Assembly (NCBI GenBank): GCA_024692955.1
Contig: JAILLW010000117.1
Coordinates: forward strand, 57,627-121,626
Length of the DNA stretch: 64,000 nt
Direction: 5' to 3'
DNA from: Lachnospiraceae bacterium
Lineage (GTDB): Bacteria > Bacillota > Clostridia > Lachnospirales > Lachnospiraceae
The notes beneath the pieces are model-generated. The model did no database searches. It was not told the origin of the DNA and was given only the letters and a program-made list of their open reading frames with translations. Made by a program: the position numbers and the translations under genes. Shown in pieces: positions 56,353-64,000 of this stretch; the first letter of the stretch is position 1, and each line of letters opens with the position of its first letter.

Positions 56353-59172
56353 ATGAAAGAAAAACTGACAGCAGCGCTTGCGATCCTGATGTCCGTAATC
56401 CTTGCTTTTTCGTCGGTAATGCTCGTTCGCTATATACGGGCCTATGCCGATGAGACCGATGAGAAGACGGAAGAGAATTATGAGGACGGAACCGGCGATC
56501 CGGATTCTCCGGACGGTACGGCTTCCGACGGAGAATGGGACGGTGAACGTGACGGAAGTGAAGCGGAGCCCACACCGACTCCGACGCTTGCGCCCGAGCC
56601 TGAGCCGGGGCGGGAAGATGATGAAGAGCCGGAAGACGATGAGCCTCATTATATCGAACCGGAGGATGATCCTTTCATTTATTCCCTTTCCTGCTATACA
56701 CCGAAGATCGATTTCGGAACCATCGGTGAGGGACAGTATGAGGATTACAAGCCGTTTTCGATTATCAATACCGGCAACAGTGCGGTACCGCTCGACTGGT
56801 ATGCGGAGGATCCCTATACCTCTTTTTGGCTGGAATTTCCGGAGGACCTTGATCTTGCTCCCGGAGAGCAGGCAAATTTCTCCGTACGCCCCGATGTGAA
56901 CCTGCTTGAAGGCACCTACAATGCCTCCTATACTTTCTATTCGGCGAATGATATCCGCCGCCACAATCCCGTGACGGTTTCCTTTAAGGTAAGGGTCGTA
57001 AGGAACGATCCTTATGTCTACCGCGTGGAGATCTCGCCCGGATCGGCGGATGTTCCCGCCGGAAAATCCGTGAAATTCAAGGCGAACGTCTATGGAGAGT
57101 ACGATTATGACAGCGGCGTCACATGGGCGATCCACGGCCAGAAGAGCCGCGACACCTTTATCGACAGCAACGGGCAGCTGAATGTTGCCGCCGCGGAAAG
57201 TGCCACCACGATCACTGTAACGGCGACATCACGGCAGACGCCTTCCGAGGCTGACAATGTTTTCGTCAGCGTTTCTTCCTATGACCACATGGTGAGCGTA
57301 TCCGCATCTCCTGCGGAGGGCGGCAACGTAACCGGAGGCGGAAGCATCCGAAACGGGGGCAGCTTAAAACTCAACCAGTCCGCCAACAATAATTACCGCT
57401 TTGTCGGCTGGTTTGAAAATAATGCCCAGATCTCCACGGCTTCCCAGCTGGACCTTAAGAATATAACCGGAGACCGCAGCATTCAGGCCAGATTCGAACG
57501 CGTAAGCTGCAGGGTCAAGGCAGCCGTGAACAATACGGCTGCGGGTACCGTAACGGGTGGCGGCAGCGTGGACTACGGCGGAAATGTGACGCTGGAAGCG
57601 AAAGCAAATGACGGCTATACCTTTGAGGGCTTTGTGGAGAACAATAAAACGATCTCGACCTCCCCATCCCTTCAGATCAATAACATCACCTCCGACCGGA
57701 AGATCACGGCCGTTTTCCGCCAGTCAAGATTTGCCGTGAGTGTATCGGCAAATCCGGCGAATGCCGGCAAGGTCGAAGGCGGCGGCCAGTATCAGGAAAA
57801 AGCGAAAGTGACGGTAAAGGCAAAAGCCGAAAAAGGCTATGATTTCCTGGGATGGACACTGAACGGGCAGACCGTGGCCAAAACGGAGACCTATGTGATA
57901 AAGTCGATACAGAACAACTACAATCTTGTAGCTAATTTCGCCGCGCACAACACGCCGAATTACAAGATCTCCTCCATGATCGCGAATCAGGGCGGGGGGA
58001 TCGTACCGAGCGGTGACAATCTTGTGGCGGAAGGCAGCAATGTCGTATATAATATCGTCCCCTTAAGCGGATACCGGATCCTGGCGGTAGCCGTGGACGG
58101 AGTGAATGTGGGGGCGGTTTCCCAGTATACTTTCGCCAATGTGAAAGCCGCGCACTCCATTGCGGCAAGCTTCGCGAAGATCGAGGATACTGTTCAGGCG
58201 AAGGATAAAAAGACGGCCGTAACGGATGATTCCGTGAAAAAGACGGAATCCACGCCGAAACCGGCGGCCACATATACGGAGGATTCGGCTGCCCGGGGGG
58301 CACTTCCCGAACAGGTGATCCTGGATGACGGTTCGGTTCCCACCAGCGTGGATGAGCTTTCCGCGCAGGAGATCTCCGATCTGAACAGCTTTTCGTCCGG
58401 GGAGACCATCAGTGAGGATTACGCGCCTGCGGATTTTACCGGAGGAATCCTGGCCAAGTATTCTCTGTCCGAGGAACAGGCAAGGACGCTGATCCGGCAG
58501 AACGGGGATCTTCCCCTTCTCAGGTCGGCTTTTGAGGAAGGATATCTTCAGATCACGGTAAACAGCAGCTTTGCGGACGTGGAACAGGAGACTTCGGTGG
58601 AGATGTATTATCCGAATCCGACCCTTCACAATTTTGAGGATGTAATTGCCACAAGCCTTAGCGAAGATGAAAAACTGGCTGTTCTCAACGGGACGGAAGT
58701 ATCCTTTAACGTAAATCTGACGGAGAATGAGGAGATCGTGCCGGAGAGCATCAAGAAGCTGATACAGAAGCGGGTCGGTTACAAGGAACTCGATTACTTC
58801 AACTATGTGATCATGAAAACGATGGATTCCGAGAGCAAACTGGTATCCACGACGGAAAAGGAACTTGAGACGACCATCGTGATCCCGGAAAAATACCGGA
58901 AGGCAGGAAGGAATTACTGCATCCTGAGAGAACATAACGGGAGCGTCGATGTGCTGACGGATCTGGACGATTTTCCGGATACGATCACCTTCCGGACGAA
59001 CAAGTTCTCGCAGTACGCCATCGCTTACGAGGCACTGAACGTAAATGTGATGATCCTGGTATTCTTCGGAGTGACCTTTGTGGCACTCATATTCGCGACG
59101 GTCTGCTATGTGAATCTGGTCAGATACCGGAGAAAGGCACGGCGTGCAAGGAAAGCCGGTCAGGATAAATAG
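56353..59172 (+). CDS. Membrane-anchored surface protein: acidic/PT linker, Ig-like domains, four InlB-B-like repeats, C-terminal TM
   Basis: N-terminal signal/TM. Repeats such as VSVSASPAEGGNVTGGGSIRNGGSLKLNQSANNNYRFVGWFENN..ITGDRSIQARFE. C-terminal LVFFGVTFVALIFATVCYVNLVRYRRKARRARK. Confidence 0.9.
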   Translation: MKEKLTAALAILMSVILAFSSVMLVRYIRAYADETDEKTEENYEDGTGDPDSPDGTASDGEWDGERDGSEAEPTPTPTLAPEPEPGREDDEEPEDDEPHYIEPEDDPFIYSLSCYTPKIDFGTIGEGQYEDYKPFSIINTGNSAVPLDWYAEDPYTSFWLEFPEDLDLAPGEQANFSVRPDVNLLEGTYNASYTFYSANDIRRHNPVTVSFKVRVVRNDPYVYRVEISPGSADVPAGKSVKFKANVYGEYDYDSGVTWAIHGQKSRDTFIDSNGQLNVAAAESATTITVTATSRQTPSEADNVFVSVSSYDHMVSVSASPAEGGNVTGGGSIRNGGSLKLNQSANNNYRFVGWFENNAQISTASQLDLKNITGDRSIQARFERVSCRVKAAVNNTAAGTVTGGGSVDYGGNVTLEAKANDGYTFEGFVENNKTISTSPSLQINNITSDRKITAVFRQSRFAVSVSANPANAGKVEGGGQYQEKAKVTVKAKAEKGYDFLGWTLNGQTVAKTETYVIKSIQNNYNLVANFAAHNTPNYKISSMIANQGGGIVPSGDNLVAEGSNVVYNIVPLSGYRILAVAVDGVNVGAVSQYTFANVKAAHSIAASFAKIEDTVQAKDKKTAVTDDSVKKTESTPKPAATYTEDSAARGALPEQVILDDGSVPTSVDELSAQEISDLNSFSSGETISEDYAPADFTGGILAKYSLSEEQARTLIRQNGDLPLLRSAFEEGYLQITVNSSFADVEQETSVEMYYPNPTLHNFEDVIATSLSEDEKLAVLNGTEVSFNVNLTENEEIVPESIKKLIQKRVGYKELDYFNYVIMKTMDSESKLVSTTEKELETTIVIPEKYRKAGRNYCILREHNGSVDVLTDLDDFPDTITFRTNKFSQYAIAYEALNVNVMILVFFGVTFVALIFATVCYVNLVRYRRKARRARKAGQDK
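57289..58179 (+). repeat. Four tandem InlB B-repeat-like units (~70-75 aa each)
   Basis: Each carries a GxGGxxV..V.L.A.....Y.F.GW...G......I..N..I.A.F pattern; the fourth is the most divergent. Confidence 0.75.
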
Positions 59173-59180
59173 ACAAATAA

Positions 59181-59217
59181 ACGAAAAAGCGGCTCCTTTC
59201 GGGGCCGCTTCGTTTTT
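59181..59217. terminator. Terminator hairpin between the surface protein and the convergent HTH gene
   Basis: ACGAAAAAGCGGCTCC TTTC GGGGCCGCTTCGTTTTT. Confidence 0.8.
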
Positions 59218-59243
59218 GAGATCTGTCCGGACCTGCCTGATGT

Positions 59244-59435
59244 TTATTCCCAGAAAAGCTCATCCAGGGTCTTGTCAAGGGCCTTGCAGATGCTGATACA
59301 CAGATTGATCGTAGGATTATAGTCACCTTTTTCGATGGCGCTGATGGTCTGGCGGGAGACACCGCAGATCTTCGCGAGATCGTCCTGGGAGAGATCCCTG
59401 CCCGCCCGGGCGGCTTTCAGCTTCAGATTCTTCAT
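59244..59435 (-). CDS. Small XRE-family transcriptional regulator
   Basis: 63 aa: MKNLKLKAARAGRDLSQDDLAKICGVSRQTISAIEKGDYNPTINLCISICKALDKTLDELFWE. Confidence 0.95.
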   Translation of the reverse strand: MKNLKLKAARAGRDLSQDDLAKICGVSRQTISAIEKGDYNPTINLCISICKALDKTLDELFWE

Positions 59436-59453
59436 GATATTTCCCTCCTTTCC

Positions 59454-59984
59454 TCATGCTTCCTGATCTTCACGTCTGTCAACGAGGCTCTTGATGAAAA
59501 GCTCAATGATGACCGCAAGGATCAGAATCTCACAGAGTACATTAAGGAAAGGCGTGGAGAGCTTTCCGTCAACGATCATTCCGCCGCGAAGGAGCGAACC
59601 GATGATGGGGATCGCGTTCAGGATGAAAATCACCAGAAAGATAATATAGTACTTTTTGCGGTCGTTGTTGAGCCCCCAGTAAACATCATTCCAGATGCTG
59701 TAGCCGACCTGTACGATGCCGCCCGCAATGATCGCGCCGAAGTGGAGAAGGAAGTGCTCCATCGGAAGGCTGACGGATCCCATATCGAGAATGATCATGA
59801 TCGCCTCATAGATCACTATGGTATAGAAGGCGTAGCGGTATGCGTTGTTACGAAGGTTTTTCTGACGTTCGTCATAATCCGTCTTTGCTTTATGATCGCG
59901 ATTCGCGTATTTGAAAAGAACGATGCATAACAGGATGCCGACGATAAGTCCGATTGCTACGGGTACGGATGTTAAAATATTCAT
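59454..59984 (-). CDS. Integral membrane protein, unknown function, paired with the small HTH regulator
   Basis: Start trimmed to ATG 59984 after AAAGGAG; four or more hydrophobic segments. Confidence 0.8.
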   Translation of the reverse strand: MNILTSVPVAIGLIVGILLCIVLFKYANRDHKAKTDYDERQKNLRNNAYRYAFYTIVIYEAIMIILDMGSVSLPMEHFLLHFGAIIAGGIVQVGYSIWNDVYWGLNNDRKKYYIIFLVIFILNAIPIIGSLLRGGMIVDGKLSTPFLNVLCEILILAVIIELFIKSLVDRREDQEA

Positions 59985-60176
59985 TATGTATTCTCCTTTT
60001 ATTCGTGCTACAATAGGTTTCGATTGTTGCTTCGGGTGACCCCGTTTTGCGCGCCTGCAAGGCATGAGCTCTTTGCCTTACGAGCACATCATATCGCCTT
60101 TATGGAAATATGTCAAGTATATTTTACAAAAAAGTTGAAATAATTTCCAAATGTCTATTCAGGAAGGAATAGTGAC

Positions 60177-60590
60177 ATGAAAGAGCATGAATACACCCAC
60201 TATGTGAACTACTATGAAACGGACAGAATGGGGATCACACACCATTCGAATTACGTACGCTGGATGGAGGAAGCGCGACTCAGCTTCCTTGACAGCATCG
60301 GCTGGAGTCTCCTCCGCTTTGAAGAGGAGGGCGTGGTCTCACCGGTGGTGAGCCTGGAGTGCCGTTACAAAAAAACGACCACCTTCGGGGACAACGTAAA
60401 GATCACGGTGAAACCGGAGAGCTTCAACGGGGTGAAACTCAGTCTTTCCTATCTTATGAAAAACGAAGAAGACGAGATCGTATTCGAGGGCAGCTCCATG
60501 CACTGCTTCCTCGACCGGAACGGATATCCGCTTCGGATGAAAAAGGATTATCCGGAGTTTTACGAAAGCCTCAGGGGGCTGCTTGAATGA
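60177..60590 (+). CDS. Acyl-CoA thioesterase (4HBT/YbgC-like hot-dog fold)
   Basis: YVNYYETDRMGITHHSNYVRWMEEARLSFLDSIG is the YbgC-type active-site motif. Confidence 0.92.
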   Translation: MKEHEYTHYVNYYETDRMGITHHSNYVRWMEEARLSFLDSIGWSLLRFEEEGVVSPVVSLECRYKKTTTFGDNVKITVKPESFNGVKLSLSYLMKNEEDEIVFEGSSMHCFLDRNGYPLRMKKDYPEFYESLRGLLE

Positions 60591-60701
60591 CGGCCTTTCC
60601 GAAGCGGTTCTCTTTTTCGGGGTTTTATAGTACAATACACAGGAAAGACAGATAATAATGCAATGAAATCATAAATCAATTCTGTAAAGGGAGGAAAAGG
60701 A

Positions 60702-62003
60702 ATGGAACGTTATTATCAGGAGGCGCTGGAATGCGCTTCCCCGGAAGAAATGCGGAAGGTGCAGGATGAAAAACTCATCGCGCAGGTAAAACATGTATGG
60801 GACAATGTGCCTTACTACAGGAAAAAAATGGAGGAAAAAGGTCTGACACCCGACGATATCCAATCGATCGATGACCTTCACAAGCTTCCGTTTTTATCCA
60901 AAGCGGACTTAAGAGAAGCCTATCCCTACGGTCTCGTCGGAGTGCCTCTTAAGGACTGCGTGAGGATCCAGTCCACTTCCGGCACGACCGGAAAGAGAGT
61001 GGTGGCCTTTTATACAAAGGAGGATATCGACCTCTGGGAGGACTGCTGCGCGCGGGCGATCACGGCCGCGGGCGGCACGAATGAGGATGTCTGCCAGGTA
61101 TCCTACGGATACGGACTTTTCACCGGCGGCCCCGGACTGAACGGCGGCTCCCATAAGGTGGGCTGCCTTACGGTTCCCACCAGTTCCGGCAATACCGACC
61201 GGCAGATCATGTTTATTATGGATCTTCAGGCAACGATCCTCTGCTGCACGCCGAGCTATGCGGCATACCTCGGAGAGAGGATGAAGGAGATGGGATACGG
61301 ACCGGACGACATTCCGCTGAAAGCGGGGATCTTCGGCGCGGAAGCCTGGTCTGAGGAGATGCGGCACGATATCGAAAAGAACCTCGGGATCAAGGCCTAT
61401 GACATTTACGGACTGACGGAGCTTTCCGGCCCCGGCGTCTCCTTTGAATGCTCGGAGCAGAAGGGCATGCATGTGAATGAAGACCATTTCATTCCCGAGA
61501 TCATCGATCCGGAAACGGAAGAGGTGCTTCCGGTAGGTGAGCAGGGGGAACTCGTGTTTACGGCTCTTGATAAAAAGGCATTTCCGCTGCTCCGTTACCG
61601 TACCCGGGATATCTGCCGGCTCTCAAGAGAAAAGTGCTCCTGCGGGCGTACGCTGATCCGTATGGCGAAGCCGATGGGCCGCTCCGATGATATGCTGATC
61701 ATCCGAGGCGTGAACGTATTTCCGAGCCAGATCGAGACGGTACTTCTTAACCACGGCTACGGTGCCAACTATCAGATCCTCGTGGGCCGCGAGAACAATA
61801 CGGATACGTTTGAGGTCAAGGTGGAGATGACACCCGAGATGTTCACGGATAATCTGGGCGAGGTTTCCGCGAGACAGAAGGAGCTTTCCGACGGCCTGAA
61901 GTCCATGCTCGGCATCAAGGCGAAGGTTACGCTTGTGGCGCCGAAGACCATCGAGCGGAGCGAAGGAAAAGCGGTCCGCGTGATCGACACCAGAAAGATT
62001 TAA
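60702..62003 (+). CDS. Phenylacetate--CoA ligase family protein
   Basis: IQSTSGTTGKRVVAFYT, AYDIYGLTELSGPGVSFEC, RYRTRDICRL, GRSDDMLIIRGVNVFPSQIE. Confidence 0.95.
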   Translation: MERYYQEALECASPEEMRKVQDEKLIAQVKHVWDNVPYYRKKMEEKGLTPDDIQSIDDLHKLPFLSKADLREAYPYGLVGVPLKDCVRIQSTSGTTGKRVVAFYTKEDIDLWEDCCARAITAAGGTNEDVCQVSYGYGLFTGGPGLNGGSHKVGCLTVPTSSGNTDRQIMFIMDLQATILCCTPSYAAYLGERMKEMGYGPDDIPLKAGIFGAEAWSEEMRHDIEKNLGIKAYDIYGLTELSGPGVSFECSEQKGMHVNEDHFIPEIIDPETEEVLPVGEQGELVFTALDKKAFPLLRYRTRDICRLSREKCSCGRTLIRMAKPMGRSDDMLIIRGVNVFPSQIETVLLNHGYGANYQILVGRENNTDTFEVKVEMTPEMFTDNLGEVSARQKELSDGLKSMLGIKAKVTLVAPKTIERSEGKAVRVIDTRKI

Positions 62004-62017
62004 GGAGGGAGATTCGT

Positions 62018-62452
62018 ATGGCTATTAAACAGATTTCGGTTTTTCTGGAAAACAAACCCGGCACGCTGAACCGGATGACTGCGGTCCTCGCTGAGCATGA
62101 GATCGGTCTTCGGGCACTGTCCGTCGCCGAGACGAAGGATTTCGGGATCGCCCGGATGATCGTGGACGATGTGCTGGCCGCGACGAGTGTCCTTAAGGAC
62201 GCGGACTTCATCGCGTCTCTGACTCCCGTACTCGCATTCGAGATCCCGGACGAGACCGGCGGCCTTAATAAACTTCTGAATGTCTTTACGGAGACGAAGG
62301 TCAATGTGGAATATATGTATTCTTTCCTTGGAGGCAAAAAGACGAGCAGTGCTTATATGATCTTCCGTGTGGCCGATACCGCAGCCGCGGAGTCCGCGCT
62401 TATCGCGAAAGGGCTTAAGCCGTTAAGACAGGAGGAAATGGAAGAGATCTGA
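62018..62452 (+). CDS. ACT domain-containing protein (tandem ACT)
   Basis: IKQISVFLENKPGTLNRMTAVLAEHEIGLRALSVAETKDFGIARMIVDD; typical partner of PaaK-type ligases. Confidence 0.93.
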   Translation: MAIKQISVFLENKPGTLNRMTAVLAEHEIGLRALSVAETKDFGIARMIVDDVLAATSVLKDADFIASLTPVLAFEIPDETGGLNKLLNVFTETKVNVEYMYSFLGGKKTSSAYMIFRVADTAAAESALIAKGLKPLRQEEMEEI

Positions 62453-62497
62453 TCCGGGATCCGCTTATATTGCGATATCGGAAATATGTTCATTATG

Positions 62498-62534
62498 AAA
62501 TACCCGGGAGACGGGTTCATTCTCCCGGGTATTT
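62498..62534. terminator. Bidirectional 14-bp hairpin between convergent genes
   Basis: AAATACCCGGGAGA (62498-62511) .. TCTCCCGGGTATTT (62521-62534). Confidence 0.85.
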
Positions 62535-63614
62535 ATATGTCCGCGTTTCCGGATCCGAATCGCTGCTTTTGAAAGAAGAGGACAGAAGATTTCCGTTGGC
62601 ATCATACTCATAGGTCCTGACACTGTAAACGGTATTATCCTCCGGCTTCATACTGATATCAAAGACCTTCAGATCCTCAAAAACAAGATCGGAAGGGTCG
62701 AAACTGCACATAAGAGCTTCCCGGACGAGCATTCCGGCGTCGTTGTATTCCCATTCCTTTCTGAGATAATAGACCGCGCCGTCTATGGTTTCCTTTGTTT
62801 CCTCATCATAGGTATGACCGTCTATCATATATTCCGCGATGACCTTATTCCGCTGATAGGTAAAATCGATCATCGGGAAATCCCCGTCTTCAAGGAGGCA
62901 CTCCGGCCCTTCATGATCACCGGTCTCATCCTTCTGACCTTCAAAAAGTCTTACGACCTTAAGCTTTTCGTCCCCGAGTTCCGGGATACGGACAGATGCG
63001 TTCTCAAGACCGAAAAGGGCAATGCTCGCGCTCTGGATCCGCCCGCCCGCATCGTAGGTAAGAAGATCCGAAAGATCACCTTCGTGGACTTCACCGTCAT
63101 CATCCGTGATCCTGTATTTCTTTAAAAGCCCGTGATCGATGCGGCACTCTTTGATAAACTCCCCTTCCGGCACATCGGAAGAATACCGCTTTACGGAGGC
63201 GGACACGCATTCCCCCGTCTTTGTGTACTTATTTATATGATCGATGGAATCCTGCCCCTCTTCGGAACTCAGTGTCGCGGTGTAGCCGTCATCGGAGTAG
63301 ATGAGCACCTCTTTCAGGGCTTCCCCTGTCTTTTCGGACTCCATTATCCTTACGGAGGGCTGATAAGGCAGCTCTTCTCCGGAATCCGAAGCGGTATTTG
63401 CCGGTTCCTCCCCTTCTTTGCCGGTGTCACCGGATCCGGCACCCTCCCCGATATCCGCTGCGGCGGATAAATTCTCATCATTCCCGGAAATGTTTTCACT
63501 GCCTGTTTCTTCCGCAGGCTTTGGAGCAGGGGCTTTCTCTGCGCAGCCGGCAGCCGGGAGGCAGAACAGAATGACGGTTATGATAAGGAACGTAAGATGA
63601 TGTTTTTTTCTCAT
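62517..63614 (-). CDS. Putative lipoprotein
   Basis: Start trimmed to ATG 63614: MRKKHHLTFLIITVILFCLPAAGCAEKAPAPKPAEE (lipobox PAAGC). Confidence 0.85.
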   Translation of the reverse strand: MRKKHHLTFLIITVILFCLPAAGCAEKAPAPKPAEETGSENISGNDENLSAAADIGEGAGSGDTGKEGEEPANTASDSGEELPYQPSVRIMESEKTGEALKEVLIYSDDGYTATLSSEEGQDSIDHINKYTKTGECVSASVKRYSSDVPEGEFIKECRIDHGLLKKYRITDDDGEVHEGDLSDLLTYDAGGRIQSASIALFGLENASVRIPELGDEKLKVVRLFEGQKDETGDHEGPECLLEDGDFPMIDFTYQRNKVIAEYMIDGHTYDEETKETIDGAVYYLRKEWEYNDAGMLVREALMCSFDPSDLVFEDLKVFDISMKPEDNTVYSVRTYEYDANGNLLSSSFKSSDSDPETRTYKYPGE

Positions 63615-63789
63615 AGAGGGCTCTCCGTGTGCGATTCTTTCATATATATTATAAAAGCGGGTGTTTTTTACGTCAACAAAATGCGGTGGGAAAAGGTCCT
63701 TCGGAGGGGGTCTCGATACCATATCTTGTGGCATTGAAAAAGCCTTGCCACAAGTTTTAAAAACCTTGAAAAATAAAGGGAAAACGCCG

Positions 63790-63819
63790 TTGACAAGAAA
63801 AAAATCACGGTGCTATAAT
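63790..63819 (+). promoter_or_regulatory. Promoter P1, TTGACA-18-TATAAT, probable rRNA operon promoter
   Basis: TTGACA 63790-63795, TATAAT 63814-63819. Confidence 0.8.
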
Positions 63820-63869
63820 GAATATCCGCCGGTACTTGAAGAATTCAAAAAAATAAGGGAAAAAACCTA

Positions 63870-63898
63870 TTGACTTAAGGAATTCTTCGTGATACTAT
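63870..63898 (+). promoter_or_regulatory. Promoter P2, TTGACT-17-TACTAT
   Basis: TTGACT 63870-63875, TACTAT 63893-63898. Confidence 0.7.
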
Positions 63899-63910
63899 AT
63901 CGGAGTTGCG

Positions 63911-63950
63911 CCGCTAAGGATAAGCGGTGAGAACCTTGAAAACTGAACAG
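63911..63950 (+). promoter_or_regulatory. Leader hairpin plus boxA-like element GAACCTTGAAAACTGAACAG, typical upstream of a 16S rRNA gene
   Basis: CCGCT..AGCGG hairpin (63911-63927) then GAACCTTGAAAACTGAACAG (63931-63950), resembling Firmicute rrn leader/spacer boxA sequences. Confidence 0.65.
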
Positions 63951-64000
63951 CAATGCAGCCCTGAAAATTCCTAATAAACGTATCCGGAAAACTCTGAAGA

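Overview
This window looks like a chromosomal segment from a Gram-positive, motile Clostridia/Lachnospiraceae-type bacterium. That assignment is inferred from gene content, Shine-Dalgarno sites and promoter style. Left to right it holds: the 3' end of a repeat-rich surface protein; a lipoprotein, uracil-DNA glycosylase and second lipoprotein; an ABC transporter; a large cytosolic c-di-GMP-type protein (periplasmic-binding fold + EAL + predicted beta-solenoid); a metal-efflux locus (ArsR-type regulator divergent from an HMA chaperone and P1B-ATPase); a chemotaxis receptor; a glycerol-3-phosphate oxidation operon; a TPR/hyper-acidic/degenerate AAA-like protein next to a GlgB branching enzyme with a Lys/Ala/Thr repeat tail; a flagellin/FliS mini-cluster; a full Tad/Flp pilus operon ending in an FHA protein; a flavodoxin-like protein, HIT protein, fumarase alpha/beta and two glycan genes; a putative DUF3990-type toxin with an HTH partner; two giant tandem paralogous surface proteins; tRNA-Ser(GCU); an InlB-repeat surface protein; an HTH/membrane protein pair; a thioesterase, PaaK and ACT protein; a lipoprotein; and at the right edge tandem promoters plus a boxA-like leader that probably precede an rRNA operon. 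No CRISPR array, transposase or integrase was recognised. The best leads for under-described biology are the sensor-EAL-solenoid protein, the toxin/HTH pair, the acidic pseudo-AAA protein beside tailed GlgB, and the giant tandem paralogs. All family assignments come from reading motifs by eye; no database search was run.
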